Notes: generated by a model not told the origin, from the letters alone. 64,000 nucleotides of DNA from Allobosea sp. 67-29 (GCF_001898115.1 NZ_MKSQ01000016.1:1-64000); one strand, 5' to 3'; counted from the stretch's first letter, positions 1 to 8,940 are shown. Translations and numbers: made by a program.

Positions 1-479
1 TCGGTCCTCCTGTCTGCCAAAAGACATACTTCAGGGTGGACCAATTCAACGGGGGGTGGATCACATGACTAAGCGACCCCTAACCGCGCGTCAAGCATAA
101 ATTCCTACATTAGGATCATATACATTCCCTTTGTCAGCGACCCCAGCCGTGCGCGCTCTCGACGCAGCGGGAGATCGCTTGGAGCGCAGCAAAGCCCAGA
201 TTGGACTGCGGTCTCTCAGAACGTGCTGCCGACTTGCGACGATCCCTGCCCGAGCGCTGACAAATCCCTGCCAGGATCAAAGGAAATTCCCTGCCCGCCG
301 CCCGACGCTTCGCGCAGAATCTCTGCAATTTCAGGCGTGTAGGCCAGAAGATCCCTGGCCACGCTGGCGTGACGTCAGCAGGCTTCCCTGCAAATTCCCT
401 GTTAGCTGGGAAAGCGCCACATCATGTGCAGGCCGCCCCGGCGGCCTTGACCTCCGCGGGGCGGACGAGCATTCGCCGG
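1..479. other. gene-free left edge with short repeats
   Basis: I see no convincing gene here. The rightward frame at 131-574 has no ribosome binding site and no recognisable domain, and it runs into the antisense of the next gene. Two imperfect direct repeats beginning GGTGGA lie at 35-50 and 55-70, with a 20-bp period. Such repeats occur at the ends of IS21-type elements, so the edge may border an insertion sequence lying outside the window; that is a guess. Positions 241-401 carry the iterated TCCCTG motif listed separately. Confidence 0.5.
241..412. repeat. iterated (A)AATTCCCTG-type short motif
   Basis: The core (T)TCCCTG recurs at 241-248, 262-270, 284-293, 351-357, 383-390 and 392-401. 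The longest forms, AAATTCCCTG, are at 284-293 and 392-401. An inverted partial copy, CTGGGAAAG, follows at about 406-414. Spacing is irregular, so this is neither a tandem array nor a CRISPR. It could be a cluster of protein-binding sites or a decayed dispersed element. Confidence 0.5.
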
Positions 480-1181
480 CTACTTCGCTTTCGACGCCTC
501 GTACAGCGCCTTCGTCTCGGCATTCATTGGATAAAGCCCCGGCAGCGAGGCACCCTCGTCGACCTTGGTCATGATCCAGGCTTCCATGCGCTCCTGCTCG
601 GACGCCTCGGCCAGGACCGCCTCGAGGAGCGCGGCTGGAATCAGGACGGCGCCGTCCTGGTCGACGACGATGATGTCGTTGGGGAAGACCGCCACGCCAC
701 CGCAGCCGATCGGCTCCTGCCAGGCGACGAAGGTGAGCCCCGCGACGGAGGGCGGCGCGGCGACGCCGCGGCACCATACCGGCAGGTTGGTATCGAGCAC
801 GCCGGCGACGTCGCGCACCACGCCGTCGGTTATCAGCGCAGCGACACCGCGCTTCTGCATGCGGGCGCAGAGGATGTCGCCGAAGATGCCGGCATCGGTC
901 ACGCCCATTGAATCGACCACCGCGATGCAGCCTTCCGGCATCGCCTCGATCGCGGCGCGGGTGGAGATCGGCGAGGCCCAGGAGGCCGGCGTTGCCAGAT
1001 CCTCGCGGGCCGGCACGAAGCGCAGCGTGAAGGCCGGGCCGACGAGGCGCGGCTGCCCGGGTCGCAACGGGGTCGCGCCGCGAATCCAGACGTTGCGCAG
1101 CCCCTTCTTCAGCAGGACGGTGGTCAAGGTCGCCGTCGAGACGGTCTTCAGGGTTTCGATCGCTTCGGCGGTCAACGTCAT
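480..1181 (-). CDS. RraA / HMG-aldolase family protein
   Basis: This 233-residue protein belongs to the RraA-like family, which includes 4-hydroxy-4-methyl-2-oxoglutarate aldolases and regulators of RNase E. The family core is visible: VVDSMGVTDAGIFGDILCA at about 88-106 and then ITDGVVRDVAG at about 117-127. The Arg-Asp pair there belongs to the metal and substrate site in the aldolases. The start has AGGAG about nine bases upstream. It is the last gene of the leftward operon that begins with an IclR regulator. Standing next to a hydantoinase-type enzyme and a transporter, a catabolic aldolase or decarboxylase role fits better than RNase control. The substrate is unknown. Confidence 0.85.
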   Translation of the reverse strand: MTLTAEAIETLKTVSTATLTTVLLKKGLRNVWIRGATPLRPGQPRLVGPAFTLRFVPAREDLATPASWASPISTRAAIEAMPEGCIAVVDSMGVTDAGIFGDILCARMQKRGVAALITDGVVRDVAGVLDTNLPVWCRGVAAPPSVAGLTFVAWQEPIGCGGVAVFPNDIIVVDQDGAVLIPAALLEAVLAEASEQERMEAWIMTKVDEGASLPGLYPMNAETKALYEASKAK

Positions 1182-1223
1182 CGGGACATGCTCCTGGCTG
1201 TTGCCGGGACGTTACAGCAGCCA

Positions 1224-1251
1224 CTCCGAAAACCGCATGCGGTTTTCGGAG
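1224..1251. repeat. perfect 28-bp palindrome between rraA-like gene and aroM-like gene
   Basis: The two 14-base arms, CTCCGAAAACCGCA and its exact complement, meet without a spacer. The palindrome lies 42 bases upstream of the RraA-family start and downstream of the AroM-family gene. There is no T-run on either side, so a standard rho-independent terminator is unlikely. An operator or a small repetitive palindrome is as plausible. Confidence 0.6.
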
Positions 1252-1389
1252 AAAGCCCATGCGGCAGCGGGGGTGTCATCGCCGTGCTGAGGCTCGGTGC
1301 ACCCTGCAGGGCGATCGGCATTCCCTTCGGGCGTGACGATTCGCTGCGGAGCGCGTGGGCCCGCAAAGGGGCTCGAACCCGCCGGCTTC

Positions 1390-2061
1390 TCAGACCAGTT
1401 CCGAGGCGAGCTTGGAGATCAGGCTGTTGGAGAGGATGATGGGCAGACCTGCTGCCGCAGCCGCCCGGCGATGGTCCTCCACGAAGCCCATGCAGTCCAT
1501 CAGCAGGATCCTGGCCCCGCGAGCGCGGAGGTCTTCGGCCGCGTGGGTGACGGCTGCGAGATCACCCTGGTAGGGCGAGGCTGCCGCACAGACCGGCGGC
1601 AAGGTCAACGGCTTCCACTTGGCCGCCTCGCTGGCGATCTGCTCGGCCAGCGGCACGATGATGCCGAGCTGGGCGCCGGAAATCAGCGCAGCCACCGTCG
1701 GCGGCAGGATGCGGTCGGGCTCGAGGAAACGCGCCTGCCTCGTCCGCAGCGTCTCGAAATGGCCGGTACACAACATCAGGATGGTGGTGCAGCCCTCCGC
1801 CTCGAGCGCATGAAGCTTGCTCTGGGCGGCGGCCTCCGTCCGGGCCCGGTCGATGATCACCGACGAGCCGTCCAGCAGCTTGGTGATAAGGACCGGCTGG
1901 CCTGGAACGGGCGCGAAATCCTGCTCGATCGCGCTCCGGCCAAGGCCGTCGAGGACGCCCGCATGGATGCGCGGCAGATCGGCAGGCAGAACCGCATCGA
2001 GGATCGGGGTGATGTCCGCACGCGGCGCCTGGCCGATCGTGAGCGTTCCGAGCTTGCCCAT
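1390..2061 (-). CDS. AroM family protein
   Basis: This 223-residue protein resembles AroM, a protein of unknown biochemical function named for its co-regulation with shikimate genes in enterobacteria. Visible family features are the N-terminal LGTLTIGQAPRADITP, the central CTGHF and the C-terminal ILLMDCMGF. The fold resembles the Asp/Glu/hydantoin racemase superfamily, and a racemase-type role would suit its hydantoinase-like neighbour; that is inference. It is transcribed leftward behind the OPT transporter gene, with a strong hairpin between the two. Confidence 0.8.
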   Translation of the reverse strand: MGKLGTLTIGQAPRADITPILDAVLPADLPRIHAGVLDGLGRSAIEQDFAPVPGQPVLITKLLDGSSVIIDRARTEAAAQSKLHALEAEGCTTILMLCTGHFETLRTRQARFLEPDRILPPTVAALISGAQLGIIVPLAEQIASEAAKWKPLTLPPVCAAASPYQGDLAAVTHAAEDLRARGARILLMDCMGFVEDHRRAAAAAGLPIILSNSLISKLASELV

Positions 2062-2089
2062 CGCGATGGTCCCTGTTCCGAAAGCGGTA

Positions 2090-2117
2090 AAGCCCCGGGA
2101 CAGCCGTCCCGGGGCTT
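2090..2117 (-). terminator. strong hairpin after the OPT transporter gene
   Basis: Twelve-base perfect arms (AAGCCCCGGGAC and its complement) enclose a four-base loop, eight bases beyond the OPT stop codon. On the minus strand the stem ends in CTTT, a short T-run. It may attenuate transcription between the transporter gene and the AroM and RraA genes rather than stop it. Confidence 0.6.
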
Positions 2118-2124
2118 CGTTGGG

Positions 2125-3798
2125 TCAAGGCTTGTGGAAGTTCTTGATGACCGAATCGAAGAAGGAAAAGATCGCGTCGCCGGCGATTACACCTGCGGCG
2201 AAGACCTCCATGTCGCCCTCCCCGCTGGCGCCGCGCAGCTTCTCCCAGATCAGCCGGCAGAGGATGCCTGCCAGCACCGCCCAGCCCGCCATCGGGAAGG
2301 CAATCAGCAGGCCGGTGGCGAAGAGCACGCCGATCTGCCGCTTCGGGCCGCCGATGAACTGCAGGATCGCGCCGGGGATCGCCCAGAGGAAGAGGTGCCA
2401 GGCGACTCCCGGTGCCACGCCGGCCTTGATCGTCGCGGCATAGACCTTGTCGACCGGCGCGATGAGATTGCGGTCGAAATAGGACTGGTAGGAGAACAGC
2501 ACCACGGCGCCGGCGATGATGAAGGCGAACATCGCCGCGAAGAGCTGCTGGCGACGGCCGTCACGCTCGAAAACCGGATCGGCCCCGTTGCCGCGCAGCA
2601 GGTAGCCGGCCTTGAGGTCGTAGCCCATATCGGCGAAGGCAGGCCCCGTCGCGGCGGAGAAGCCGACGAGCAGGGCGAGCGCCGGCATGGGAAAGCCGAT
2701 CAGCATGCCGATGATCAAGGTGATCAGCGCCACCGCGAAAGCCGGGAACCAGCCGGAATGCATCGCGGCGAGGCCGACGATCAATTCGTGCACATAGGCT
2801 GCAAAGGCCGCATAGAGCACGAACAGGATCAGCATGCCGATCGACATGTCGGTCATCAGCCCGCCGACAACAGCGATGAACACCGCGATCACGAGATAAC
2901 CGATGGTGCCGAGGCCGAGCGCACGGCGCACCTCGGCGTCGCCGACGCCGGCCGTGGCATCGCCCGAGGCGCCCTTGTCACCGCCCCGAAACAGCAGGAC
3001 CGCGACCTGGAACAGAGCGACCAGGCCCGCGCCGATCATGAAGCCGTGCGGGATATAGGCGGCCATCAGGTCGCCCTTGGGGATGATGCCCGCGAAGGCC
3101 TCGCCGCCGAAGAGCTGGCCGGAATAGCCGCGCAGCAGCAGGCCGATGCCGAACATCGTCAACGCCCAGATATTGCCGATGAAGGCGACGCCGAAGGCGG
3201 ACATCGGGATGCCGGTCACCGCCGCCGAGCCGGCGAAGCCGATCCAGGCGAGCGGGACCTTGATGAAGGACACGACCATGCTCGCGACGAAGCCGACCCC
3301 CATCAGCGCGGCCTTGCGCCCACCCTCGTCGCCGGCCTTGATCGCCTCGGCGGCGGCGACGCCCGGAGGCCAGGCGCCCTGCGCCGGGAAGACGCGGGAA
3401 TCGAACATCCGGTAGAGCAGATAGCCGTCGAGAAGCATGGCGAAAAAGGCACCCGCCAGCATCGGCAGCACCAGGTCCGGCCGATTTAGCAGCCAGGGGA
3501 TGCCGACCGGCAGGAGCAGGCTGTTGGCGGCACCGAAGGTGGCCGAGGAGATCGCGCTCTGGGCGAGGTTCTGCACATGGATCGAGCGGTAGCGCATGAA
3601 TGCGGCAAGCGGGATGCGCGCCAGCGCCATCGCCGCGAGCGCGCCGATCAGCGAGGTGTTCGCGGTGATGCCGAGCGACACGAGCAGCTGCATGCCGATG
3701 ATCGCGCCGAAGACGCAGAGCACGGCGATGAACAGCAACGTCGCCGGCTCGAACAGGCTGGGGTGCCGCCGAGGCACCCCGTCATTCTGATGTGTCAT
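2125..3798 (-). CDS. OPT family transporter
   Basis: This 557-residue, highly hydrophobic inner-membrane protein has roughly a dozen or more predicted membrane segments. It matches the OPT (oligopeptide transporter / YSL) family, whose members import peptides, glutathione-like compounds or metal chelates by proton symport. Typical features are the N-terminal FEPATLLFIAVLCVFGAIIG, the repeated glycine- and proline-rich helices and the pattern FDSRVFPAQGAWPPG at about 162-176. GGGGA and GAGG lie just ahead of the start. It sits 54 bases beyond the hydantoinase/oxoprolinase gene in the same operon, so it probably imports that enzyme's substrate or a precursor such as a small peptide or cyclic amide. 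Confidence 0.87.
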   Translation of the reverse strand: MTHQNDGVPRRHPSLFEPATLLFIAVLCVFGAIIGMQLLVSLGITANTSLIGALAAMALARIPLAAFMRYRSIHVQNLAQSAISSATFGAANSLLLPVGIPWLLNRPDLVLPMLAGAFFAMLLDGYLLYRMFDSRVFPAQGAWPPGVAAAEAIKAGDEGGRKAALMGVGFVASMVVSFIKVPLAWIGFAGSAAVTGIPMSAFGVAFIGNIWALTMFGIGLLLRGYSGQLFGGEAFAGIIPKGDLMAAYIPHGFMIGAGLVALFQVAVLLFRGGDKGASGDATAGVGDAEVRRALGLGTIGYLVIAVFIAVVGGLMTDMSIGMLILFVLYAAFAAYVHELIVGLAAMHSGWFPAFAVALITLIIGMLIGFPMPALALLVGFSAATGPAFADMGYDLKAGYLLRGNGADPVFERDGRRQQLFAAMFAFIIAGAVVLFSYQSYFDRNLIAPVDKVYAATIKAGVAPGVAWHLFLWAIPGAILQFIGGPKRQIGVLFATGLLIAFPMAGWAVLAGILCRLIWEKLRGASGEGDMEVFAAGVIAGDAIFSFFDSVIKNFHKP

Positions 3799-3852
3799 GC
3801 CTCAGTCCCCTCATGGCCCCTGTCGGGCTGTTGTCGATTTCGTTGCCAGTCC

Positions 3853-6800
3853 TCAGGCAACCAGGATGCCGGCCTTGGCTTCGCCGACGTCCTGCGTGGC
3901 ATGCGCTCCCTGCACGCCGTAATCGCGCTTGGCCGCATCGGGAGAGACGAACCCGAGCGCGATGTCGCGGGCGATCGCCTCCCGCGAGCGCTCGGAGGCC
4001 GGGCCGTAGCCGGCGCCGCCGGCGAGCACGAGCTCCACGATCTCCTGCGGCTGACGAACCTGGACGAGCTCGCCGGTGCCGACGTCCTTCAGCACATGGC
4101 CCTGCTCGTCGATTACCCGGCCCGACGCCCCGCCGCCGGCCTTGCCACCGAACAGGCCCGGGATCGGATTGTTGACCCCTTCCGGATAGAGCGAGACCAG
4201 CGTCGGCAGGCCGTCATCCGAGAGCTTGCGCAGCCGCACGCGCTGGCCGAGGCCGCCGCGATGCTGGCCGGCGCCGCCGGAATCGGTGAGATAGGTCTTC
4301 TCGACCACAAGCACCGGCACCCGCGATTCGAAGGTCTCGATCGAGGTGTTCGCGGCGGAAGTCGGGTAGAGCAGGCCGGACTTGCCGTCGCCCTGGGCCG
4401 AGCCGCCCTGGCCGCCGCCGCAGAACAGCATGTCGGAATAGGTGTCGCCAGCCGCGTCCCGGCCATAGACGCTCGCCGCCACCGGCAGACCGGTGAAGGC
4501 CTGCACCTGCTTCGGCGCCGCTTCCGACAAGGCGCGGAAGATGTTCGGCGCCAGATACCAGCCGGTGCGGGTGCGCAGATTCACCGCCAGCGGCTTGTCG
4601 CAGTTGAGGATCGAGCCCTTCGGCGCATCGACCGTGAAGGCACGGTAGCAGCCGGCATTGCCGCGGACATTCGGCGTCAGCATGCATTTCAGCGGGTAGG
4701 TGGCGTGCGCCATCGTGTAGTTGAGCGTGCAGTTCAGCCCGCCCTGCGGCAGCTGAGGCGGGGCGCCCGCGAAGTCGAGATGGATCGTGTCGTCCTTCAC
4801 CGTCAGCGCCAGCGGGTAGTGCATCGGCGTGCCCAGCGGGTTGTTCGAAGCGGTGCCGTGATAGACCCCGTCCGGAATGGCACGAATGGCGTCGCGCATC
4901 GCCTTCTCCGAGCGACTCTGCACGACATGGGCGAGCGCCCTCAGGTCCTGCATGCCGTAATCGGTGAGGAAGGACTGGAGCCGCTCGGCGCCGATGGCGT
5001 TCGCCGCGACGAAGGAGTGCAGGTCGCCGAGCACCTGCTCGGAATTGCGCACGTTCTCGCCCAGCAGGCGCACCAGCGTCTCGTTGATCCGGCCCGCTTC
5101 GTAGAGCTTCATCGGCGGGATCTGGAAGCCTTCCTCGTAGATCTCGCGGGCCCGCAAGCTGTCCTTCGTGCCCCCGATATCCGAGACATGGCCGACCGTG
5201 CCCATCAGCCCGACGACGCGGCTGCCGAGGAAGACCGGCGTCACCACCGCGATGTCGAAGAGATGGCCGGCGCAGAGCCAGGGATCGTTGGTGATCAGCA
5301 CGTCGCCGGGCTTCAGCGTGTCGGCCGGATAGCGCTCCAGCAGCGCCTTGACCGCGCGCGGCAGCGTCAGGTTGAAGACCGGCATGGCGCGGGGCGAATG
5401 TGCCAGCGTCTCGCCTTCGGGATCGAGCAGTTCGCAGGCGAAATCCTGCGCTTCCGAGATCACCAGCGAGAAGGCGGTGCGGCAGACCGTCAGCCACATC
5501 TCCTCGACGACGTTGATCATCCGGCTCCACATGATCTCCAGCGAGATCGGATCGGCCTCGATCCGGCGCGCGGCCTCGGCCAGCGGCATGTCGGCGGTGA
5601 TCGTGGTCTCGGCCGCGTTCGGCTGTGCGACATGGACGATGAGGTTCAGGACGTCGTCGATGCTGACGCTGTCGCCGGGCGGCACGATCGTGGTCGATTC
5701 GCGCTCCTCGATGATCGCCGGTCCCTTGACGGTGTCGCCGGAACGCAGCGCGTAGCGGTCATAGACCGAAGCCTCGCTCCAGCCGCCCTCGAACCAGGCC
5801 TTGCGGCTGCCTTTGACCTTGTTGGTAGCGTCGCCGCCACCGGCCGCGCCGGAGAGCGAGAGCGTCGGCACCGGGCCGGCACTGCGGACGCGGAAATTGA
5901 TCGCTTCCAGCCGCGCGCCCTCATAGACCGAGGTGTAGCGGGCGGAATAGGCCTTGCTGAACGCCGCGCGGATGGCCTCCAGGCTCGACGTATCGATAGT
6001 GCCTGATGGTAGTGGCACGGAGATGTCGTGCATCTGGCCGACGAGGCGCATGTCGGCCGTGCGCTCGACCGTGACGTCGTCGGACTTCACACCGGCTTCG
6101 GTCAGGTGCTTGCGGCCTTCGACCTCGAGATCGCGGAGCACGGCATTGACGGAAGCCGCATCGAAGCCCTCGGAGAACTCGACCGGCAGCGAGCGCACCA
6201 TGTCGAAGGAGAGCGGCGCGGCCAGGAAACCGAGCGCGGAGGCCGCGCCCGAGGCCGGCGGGATGATGACCTGCTTGACGCCAAGCACGCGGGCGACATC
6301 GACGGCATGGGCCGGGCCGGCACCGCCGAAGCCGACCATCGCGTAATGGCGGGGGTCCTTGCCCTTCTCGACGAGATGGACGCGGGCGGCGGCGCCCATG
6401 CTCTCGACCACGACCTTGTGGATGCCCCAGGCAGCTTCCTCGATCGAAAGGCCGAGCGGCGCAGCGACGGTCGAGACGGCCTTGCGCGCCGCCTCCAGGT
6501 CGAGCGCCATGCGCCCGCCCAGGAAGAAGCCGGGATCGTAATAGCCGAGCACGAGATTGGCGTCGGTCACGGTCGGCTTGGTGCCGCCCATACCGTAGCA
6601 GGCAGGTCCCGGATCGGAGCCGGCCGAATGCGGGCCGACCTTGAGCAGGCCGACCTCGTCGATCGCGGCGATCGAGCCGCCGCCGGCGCCGATCTCGATC
6701 ATGTCGATGACGGGCGCCTTGATCGGCAGGCCGGAGCCCTTGGCGAATCGGTTGACGCGGCCGGCCTCGAGCATCGGCGCGATCTCGGCGCGGCCATCCT

Positions 6801-7701
6801 CGATCATGCAGGCCTTGGCGGTGGTGCCGCCCATGTCGAAGGAGATCACGTCCTTGTGGCCGGCGAGTTCGCCGAAAAGGGCCGTGGCGAGGCCGCCGCC
6901 GGCGGGGCCGCTCTCCAGCAGGCGGATCGGGAAGGTGCGCGCTGTCTCGGGCGAGACGAGGCCGCCGGCCGAATGCATGAGCGTCAACGAACCGCGGAAG
7001 GAGCGGGCCGCAAGCTCGCGCTCCAGGCGCTGGAGGTAGCGGCGCATCAGCGGCTGGACATAGGCATTGGCCGCCGTGGTGACGAAGCGCTGATACTCCC
7101 AGATCTCGGCGACGACCTCGCTCGACAGCGAGACGGTCAGCTCCGGGCAGGCCTCGCGGACGATCCGGCCGGCTTCCTGCTCATGAGCAGGGTTGCGGTA
7201 GCTGTTGAGGAAGCAGATCGCGATTGCCTCGCAGCCGGCGGCTTCGAGCTCGCGGGCGGCCTTGCGCACGGCGTCCGCGTCGAGCGCGGTGACGACCTGA
7301 CCGTCGCGATCCATGCGCTCGGCCACTTCGAGGCGATGCTCGCGCGAGACCAGCGGATCGGGGAAGGTCAGGAACAGGTCGTAGATGTCGTAGCGCTGCT
7401 CCGTCCCCATCTCGAGGATGTCGCGGAAGCCTTTGGTGGTGATCAGGCCGAGCTTGGAGCCCTTGCGCTCGATCACGGCATTGGTGACCAGTGTCGTGCC
7501 GTGGACGATGTCGCCGACATCGGCCAGCGTGATCCCGGCCATCTCGACGAGTTCGCCCAGCCCGATCAGCGCCGCCTCGGAAGGATCGTGCGGGGTGGTC
7601 AGGCGCTTGTGCAGGCGGACGGAGCGTTCCTGCGAATCGTAAAGGATGAAGTCGGTGAAGGTGCCGCCGATGTCGAAGCCGATGCGCCAGCGATTGCTCA
7701 T
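3853..7701 (-). CDS. fused hydantoinase A/B (5-oxoprolinase-type) protein
   Basis: This 1282-residue protein joins a HyuA-type ATP-dependent half (about 1-690) to a HyuB-type half (about 700-1282), as in 5-oxoprolinases. The HyuA half shows RIGFDIGGTFTDFIL near the start, DMGGTTAKACM at about 285 and GFGGAGPAHAVDVA at about 460. The HyuB half starts near ADPISLEIMWSRM and has TNDPWLCAGHLFDI and the glycine-rich GGGQGGSAQGDGKSG. Family members hydrolyse 5-oxoproline, hydantoins or related cyclic amides using ATP. Its ATG overlaps the IclR stop by four bases, so the two are co-transcribed. The substrate cannot be read from sequence. Confidence 0.9.
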   Translation of the reverse strand: MSNRWRIGFDIGGTFTDFILYDSQERSVRLHKRLTTPHDPSEAALIGLGELVEMAGITLADVGDIVHGTTLVTNAVIERKGSKLGLITTKGFRDILEMGTEQRYDIYDLFLTFPDPLVSREHRLEVAERMDRDGQVVTALDADAVRKAARELEAAGCEAIAICFLNSYRNPAHEQEAGRIVREACPELTVSLSSEVVAEIWEYQRFVTTAANAYVQPLMRRYLQRLERELAARSFRGSLTLMHSAGGLVSPETARTFPIRLLESGPAGGGLATALFGELAGHKDVISFDMGGTTAKACMIEDGRAEIAPMLEAGRVNRFAKGSGLPIKAPVIDMIEIGAGGGSIAAIDEVGLLKVGPHSAGSDPGPACYGMGGTKPTVTDANLVLGYYDPGFFLGGRMALDLEAARKAVSTVAAPLGLSIEEAAWGIHKVVVESMGAAARVHLVEKGKDPRHYAMVGFGGAGPAHAVDVARVLGVKQVIIPPASGAASALGFLAAPLSFDMVRSLPVEFSEGFDAASVNAVLRDLEVEGRKHLTEAGVKSDDVTVERTADMRLVGQMHDISVPLPSGTIDTSSLEAIRAAFSKAYSARYTSVYEGARLEAINFRVRSAGPVPTLSLSGAAGGGDATNKVKGSRKAWFEGGWSEASVYDRYALRSGDTVKGPAIIEERESTTIVPPGDSVSIDDVLNLIVHVAQPNAAETTITADMPLAEAARRIEADPISLEIMWSRMINVVEEMWLTVCRTAFSLVISEAQDFACELLDPEGETLAHSPRAMPVFNLTLPRAVKALLERYPADTLKPGDVLITNDPWLCAGHLFDIAVVTPVFLGSRVVGLMGTVGHVSDIGGTKDSLRAREIYEEGFQIPPMKLYEAGRINETLVRLLGENVRNSEQVLGDLHSFVAANAIGAERLQSFLTDYGMQDLRALAHVVQSRSEKAMRDAIRAIPDGVYHGTASNNPLGTPMHYPLALTVKDDTIHLDFAGAPPQLPQGGLNCTLNYTMAHATYPLKCMLTPNVRGNAGCYRAFTVDAPKGSILNCDKPLAVNLRTRTGWYLAPNIFRALSEAAPKQVQAFTGLPVAASVYGRDAAGDTYSDMLFCGGGQGGSAQGDGKSGLLYPTSAANTSIETFESRVPVLVVEKTYLTDSGGAGQHRGGLGQRVRLRKLSDDGLPTLVSLYPEGVNNPIPGLFGGKAGGGASGRVIDEQGHVLKDVGTGELVQVRQPQEIVELVLAGGAGYGPASERSREAIARDIALGFVSPDAAKRDYGVQGAHATQDVGEAKAGILVA

Positions 7702-8483
7702 GGAGCGGTCTCCGCGATTGAAAGATCCAAGGGATAGAAGCGCTTGTCCTGGGTGAGCGCCGCGATTTCGGCGGCCCCCTGCCCCAGCGAACGAATGATG
7801 GCGAGGCGTTCGGCCGGCTCGACGATGGCCGCCGGGAACGACATGCAGAGCGCGACCTCGTCGCCCGTAGCGGGGTCGCCCACCGCGACGGAGACGGCAT
7901 GCACGCCGCGCACCGCCTCGTCATGGGATTCGGCGAAGCCGGTACTGCGGACGACGGCGAGACGCGCGAGCAATTCATCCATGTCCCGGGGAGCCGTGTC
8001 CGAGGGCGCCGCGAATCCTCCGGGATAGAGCGCGCGCACCTCCTCGTCCGTCAGGCGAGCGAGCAGGGCACGTCCGGTGCTGGAGGCGAAGGCCGGGATG
8101 CGGTCACCGATTGCGGTGACGACCCTGAGCGCATGCCGGCCGGGATGGGCGGTAACGGCGACGATGTCGGCGGCCCGCCGGACGCTGATGTAGCCGGTAT
8201 GGCCGATCCGATCCGAGATGTCCCCGACCACGGCGTCGGCGCGGTCGATCAGCGAGGCGGCGAAACGATAGATCTGGCCGACCTGGTTGAGCAGCAGCGA
8301 AGGACGGTAGCGCTTGCTGTCGCCGACAGTCTCGAGAAGTCCCTCGTCCCGCATCGCCCGGAGCAGGCGCGAGGCATTGCTCTTCGGCATGCCCAGAAGC
8401 GTGACCAGATCCGTGACGGTGACATCGTGCCGCGTGCTGGAAAAGCAACGAAGCACCTCCGCAGCCGCCGACAGGATCGACAT
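7698..8483 (-). CDS. IclR family transcriptional regulator
   Basis: This 261-residue regulator has an N-terminal winged helix (VTDLVTLLGMPKSNASRLLR) and a C-terminal IclR effector domain (FASSTGRALLARLTDEEV; GFAESHDEAVRGVHAVSVAV). I chose the ATG at 8483 because AGAGG lies about eight bases upstream. A TTG at 8498 would add five residues but lacks a binding site. It is first in the leftward operon, and its stop overlaps the hydantoinase/oxoprolinase start. The palindrome at 8501-8527, only 17 bases upstream, is probably its own operator. It would then control the whole catabolic operon in response to the substrate. Confidence 0.9.
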   Translation of the reverse strand: MSILSAAAEVLRCFSSTRHDVTVTDLVTLLGMPKSNASRLLRAMRDEGLLETVGDSKRYRPSLLLNQVGQIYRFAASLIDRADAVVGDISDRIGHTGYISVRRAADIVAVTAHPGRHALRVVTAIGDRIPAFASSTGRALLARLTDEEVRALYPGGFAAPSDTAPRDMDELLARLAVVRSTGFAESHDEAVRGVHAVSVAVGDPATGDEVALCMSFPAAIVEPAERLAIIRSLGQGAAEIAALTQDKRFYPLDLSIAETAP

Positions 8484-8500
8484 TCGCTCGCCTCTCAATA

Positions 8501-8527
8501 TTCCAAAAAATGGAACTTAAGTTCCAT
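8501..8527. promoter_or_regulatory. probable IclR operator
   Basis: Positions 8510-8527 form a perfect 18-bp palindrome, ATGGAACTTAAGTTCCAT. An overlapping inverted repeat, TTCCA-N5-TGGAA, occupies 8501-8515. IclR-family operators commonly have TGGAA/TTCCA half-sites, so two overlapping dyads directly ahead of an IclR gene are a good candidate site for autoregulation and operon control. Confidence 0.7.
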
Positions 8528-8940
8528 TAATAGAAACATGGCATCGAAATGGCGCAGCGTCAATCAGCCGCGGACGAGCGACAGAGGCTTTGGATGGAGC
8601 TTGGGAGGTAGACGGCGCAGGATCAGGCGTGCGGCCTATCGGCGCCCAGTTCGGCACAGGGCGCGCGGAAAGCCGCGTCCGGGCTACGGCTGCGGGTTTT
8701 CAGGCCTGCTGCATCCGAAGGGATATCCGGAACCTGGCGGCGTTCGCAGTCGACGGCGGCGCGCCGATGTCGGGTCAATGTCGATAAGTCGAACAGCGAC
8801 GATCTCGCGCTCTTAAGTTCTCCCGCACGGGCATCTGGGGGTCCGCTCGGCAGCGATACCCGGCGAGCCGGAGATAGGTCTGGTCAGCGGGCAGCGGAAC
8901 GCGATTGCCCTGCGGCAGGGCGCCGGCGGCGGCCCCCCGC
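8528..8940. other. 413-bp stretch without a supported gene
   Basis: The stretch separates the IclR operon from the short LuxR-type gene. Frames on both strands lack ribosome binding sites and recognisable domains. Part of it must hold the promoter for the IclR operon. The rest may be decayed sequence; I see nothing else in it. Confidence 0.5.

Noticed and set aside
241-412. CRISPR-like array
   Set aside because: The repeated unit is only 7-10 bases, spacing is irregular and there are no cas genes in the window.
1366-1382. T-arm-like GGGTTCGAGCCCC on the minus strand
   Set aside because: There is no matching acceptor stem, anticodon arm or D arm around it, and it adjoins the 3' end of the AroM-family gene. 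A chance match or a tiny attachment-site remnant is possible but unsupported.
3577-6006. 809-residue plus-strand open frame opposite the hydantoinase/oxoprolinase gene
   Set aside because: It is antisense to a clear enzyme gene and lacks any recognisable motif.
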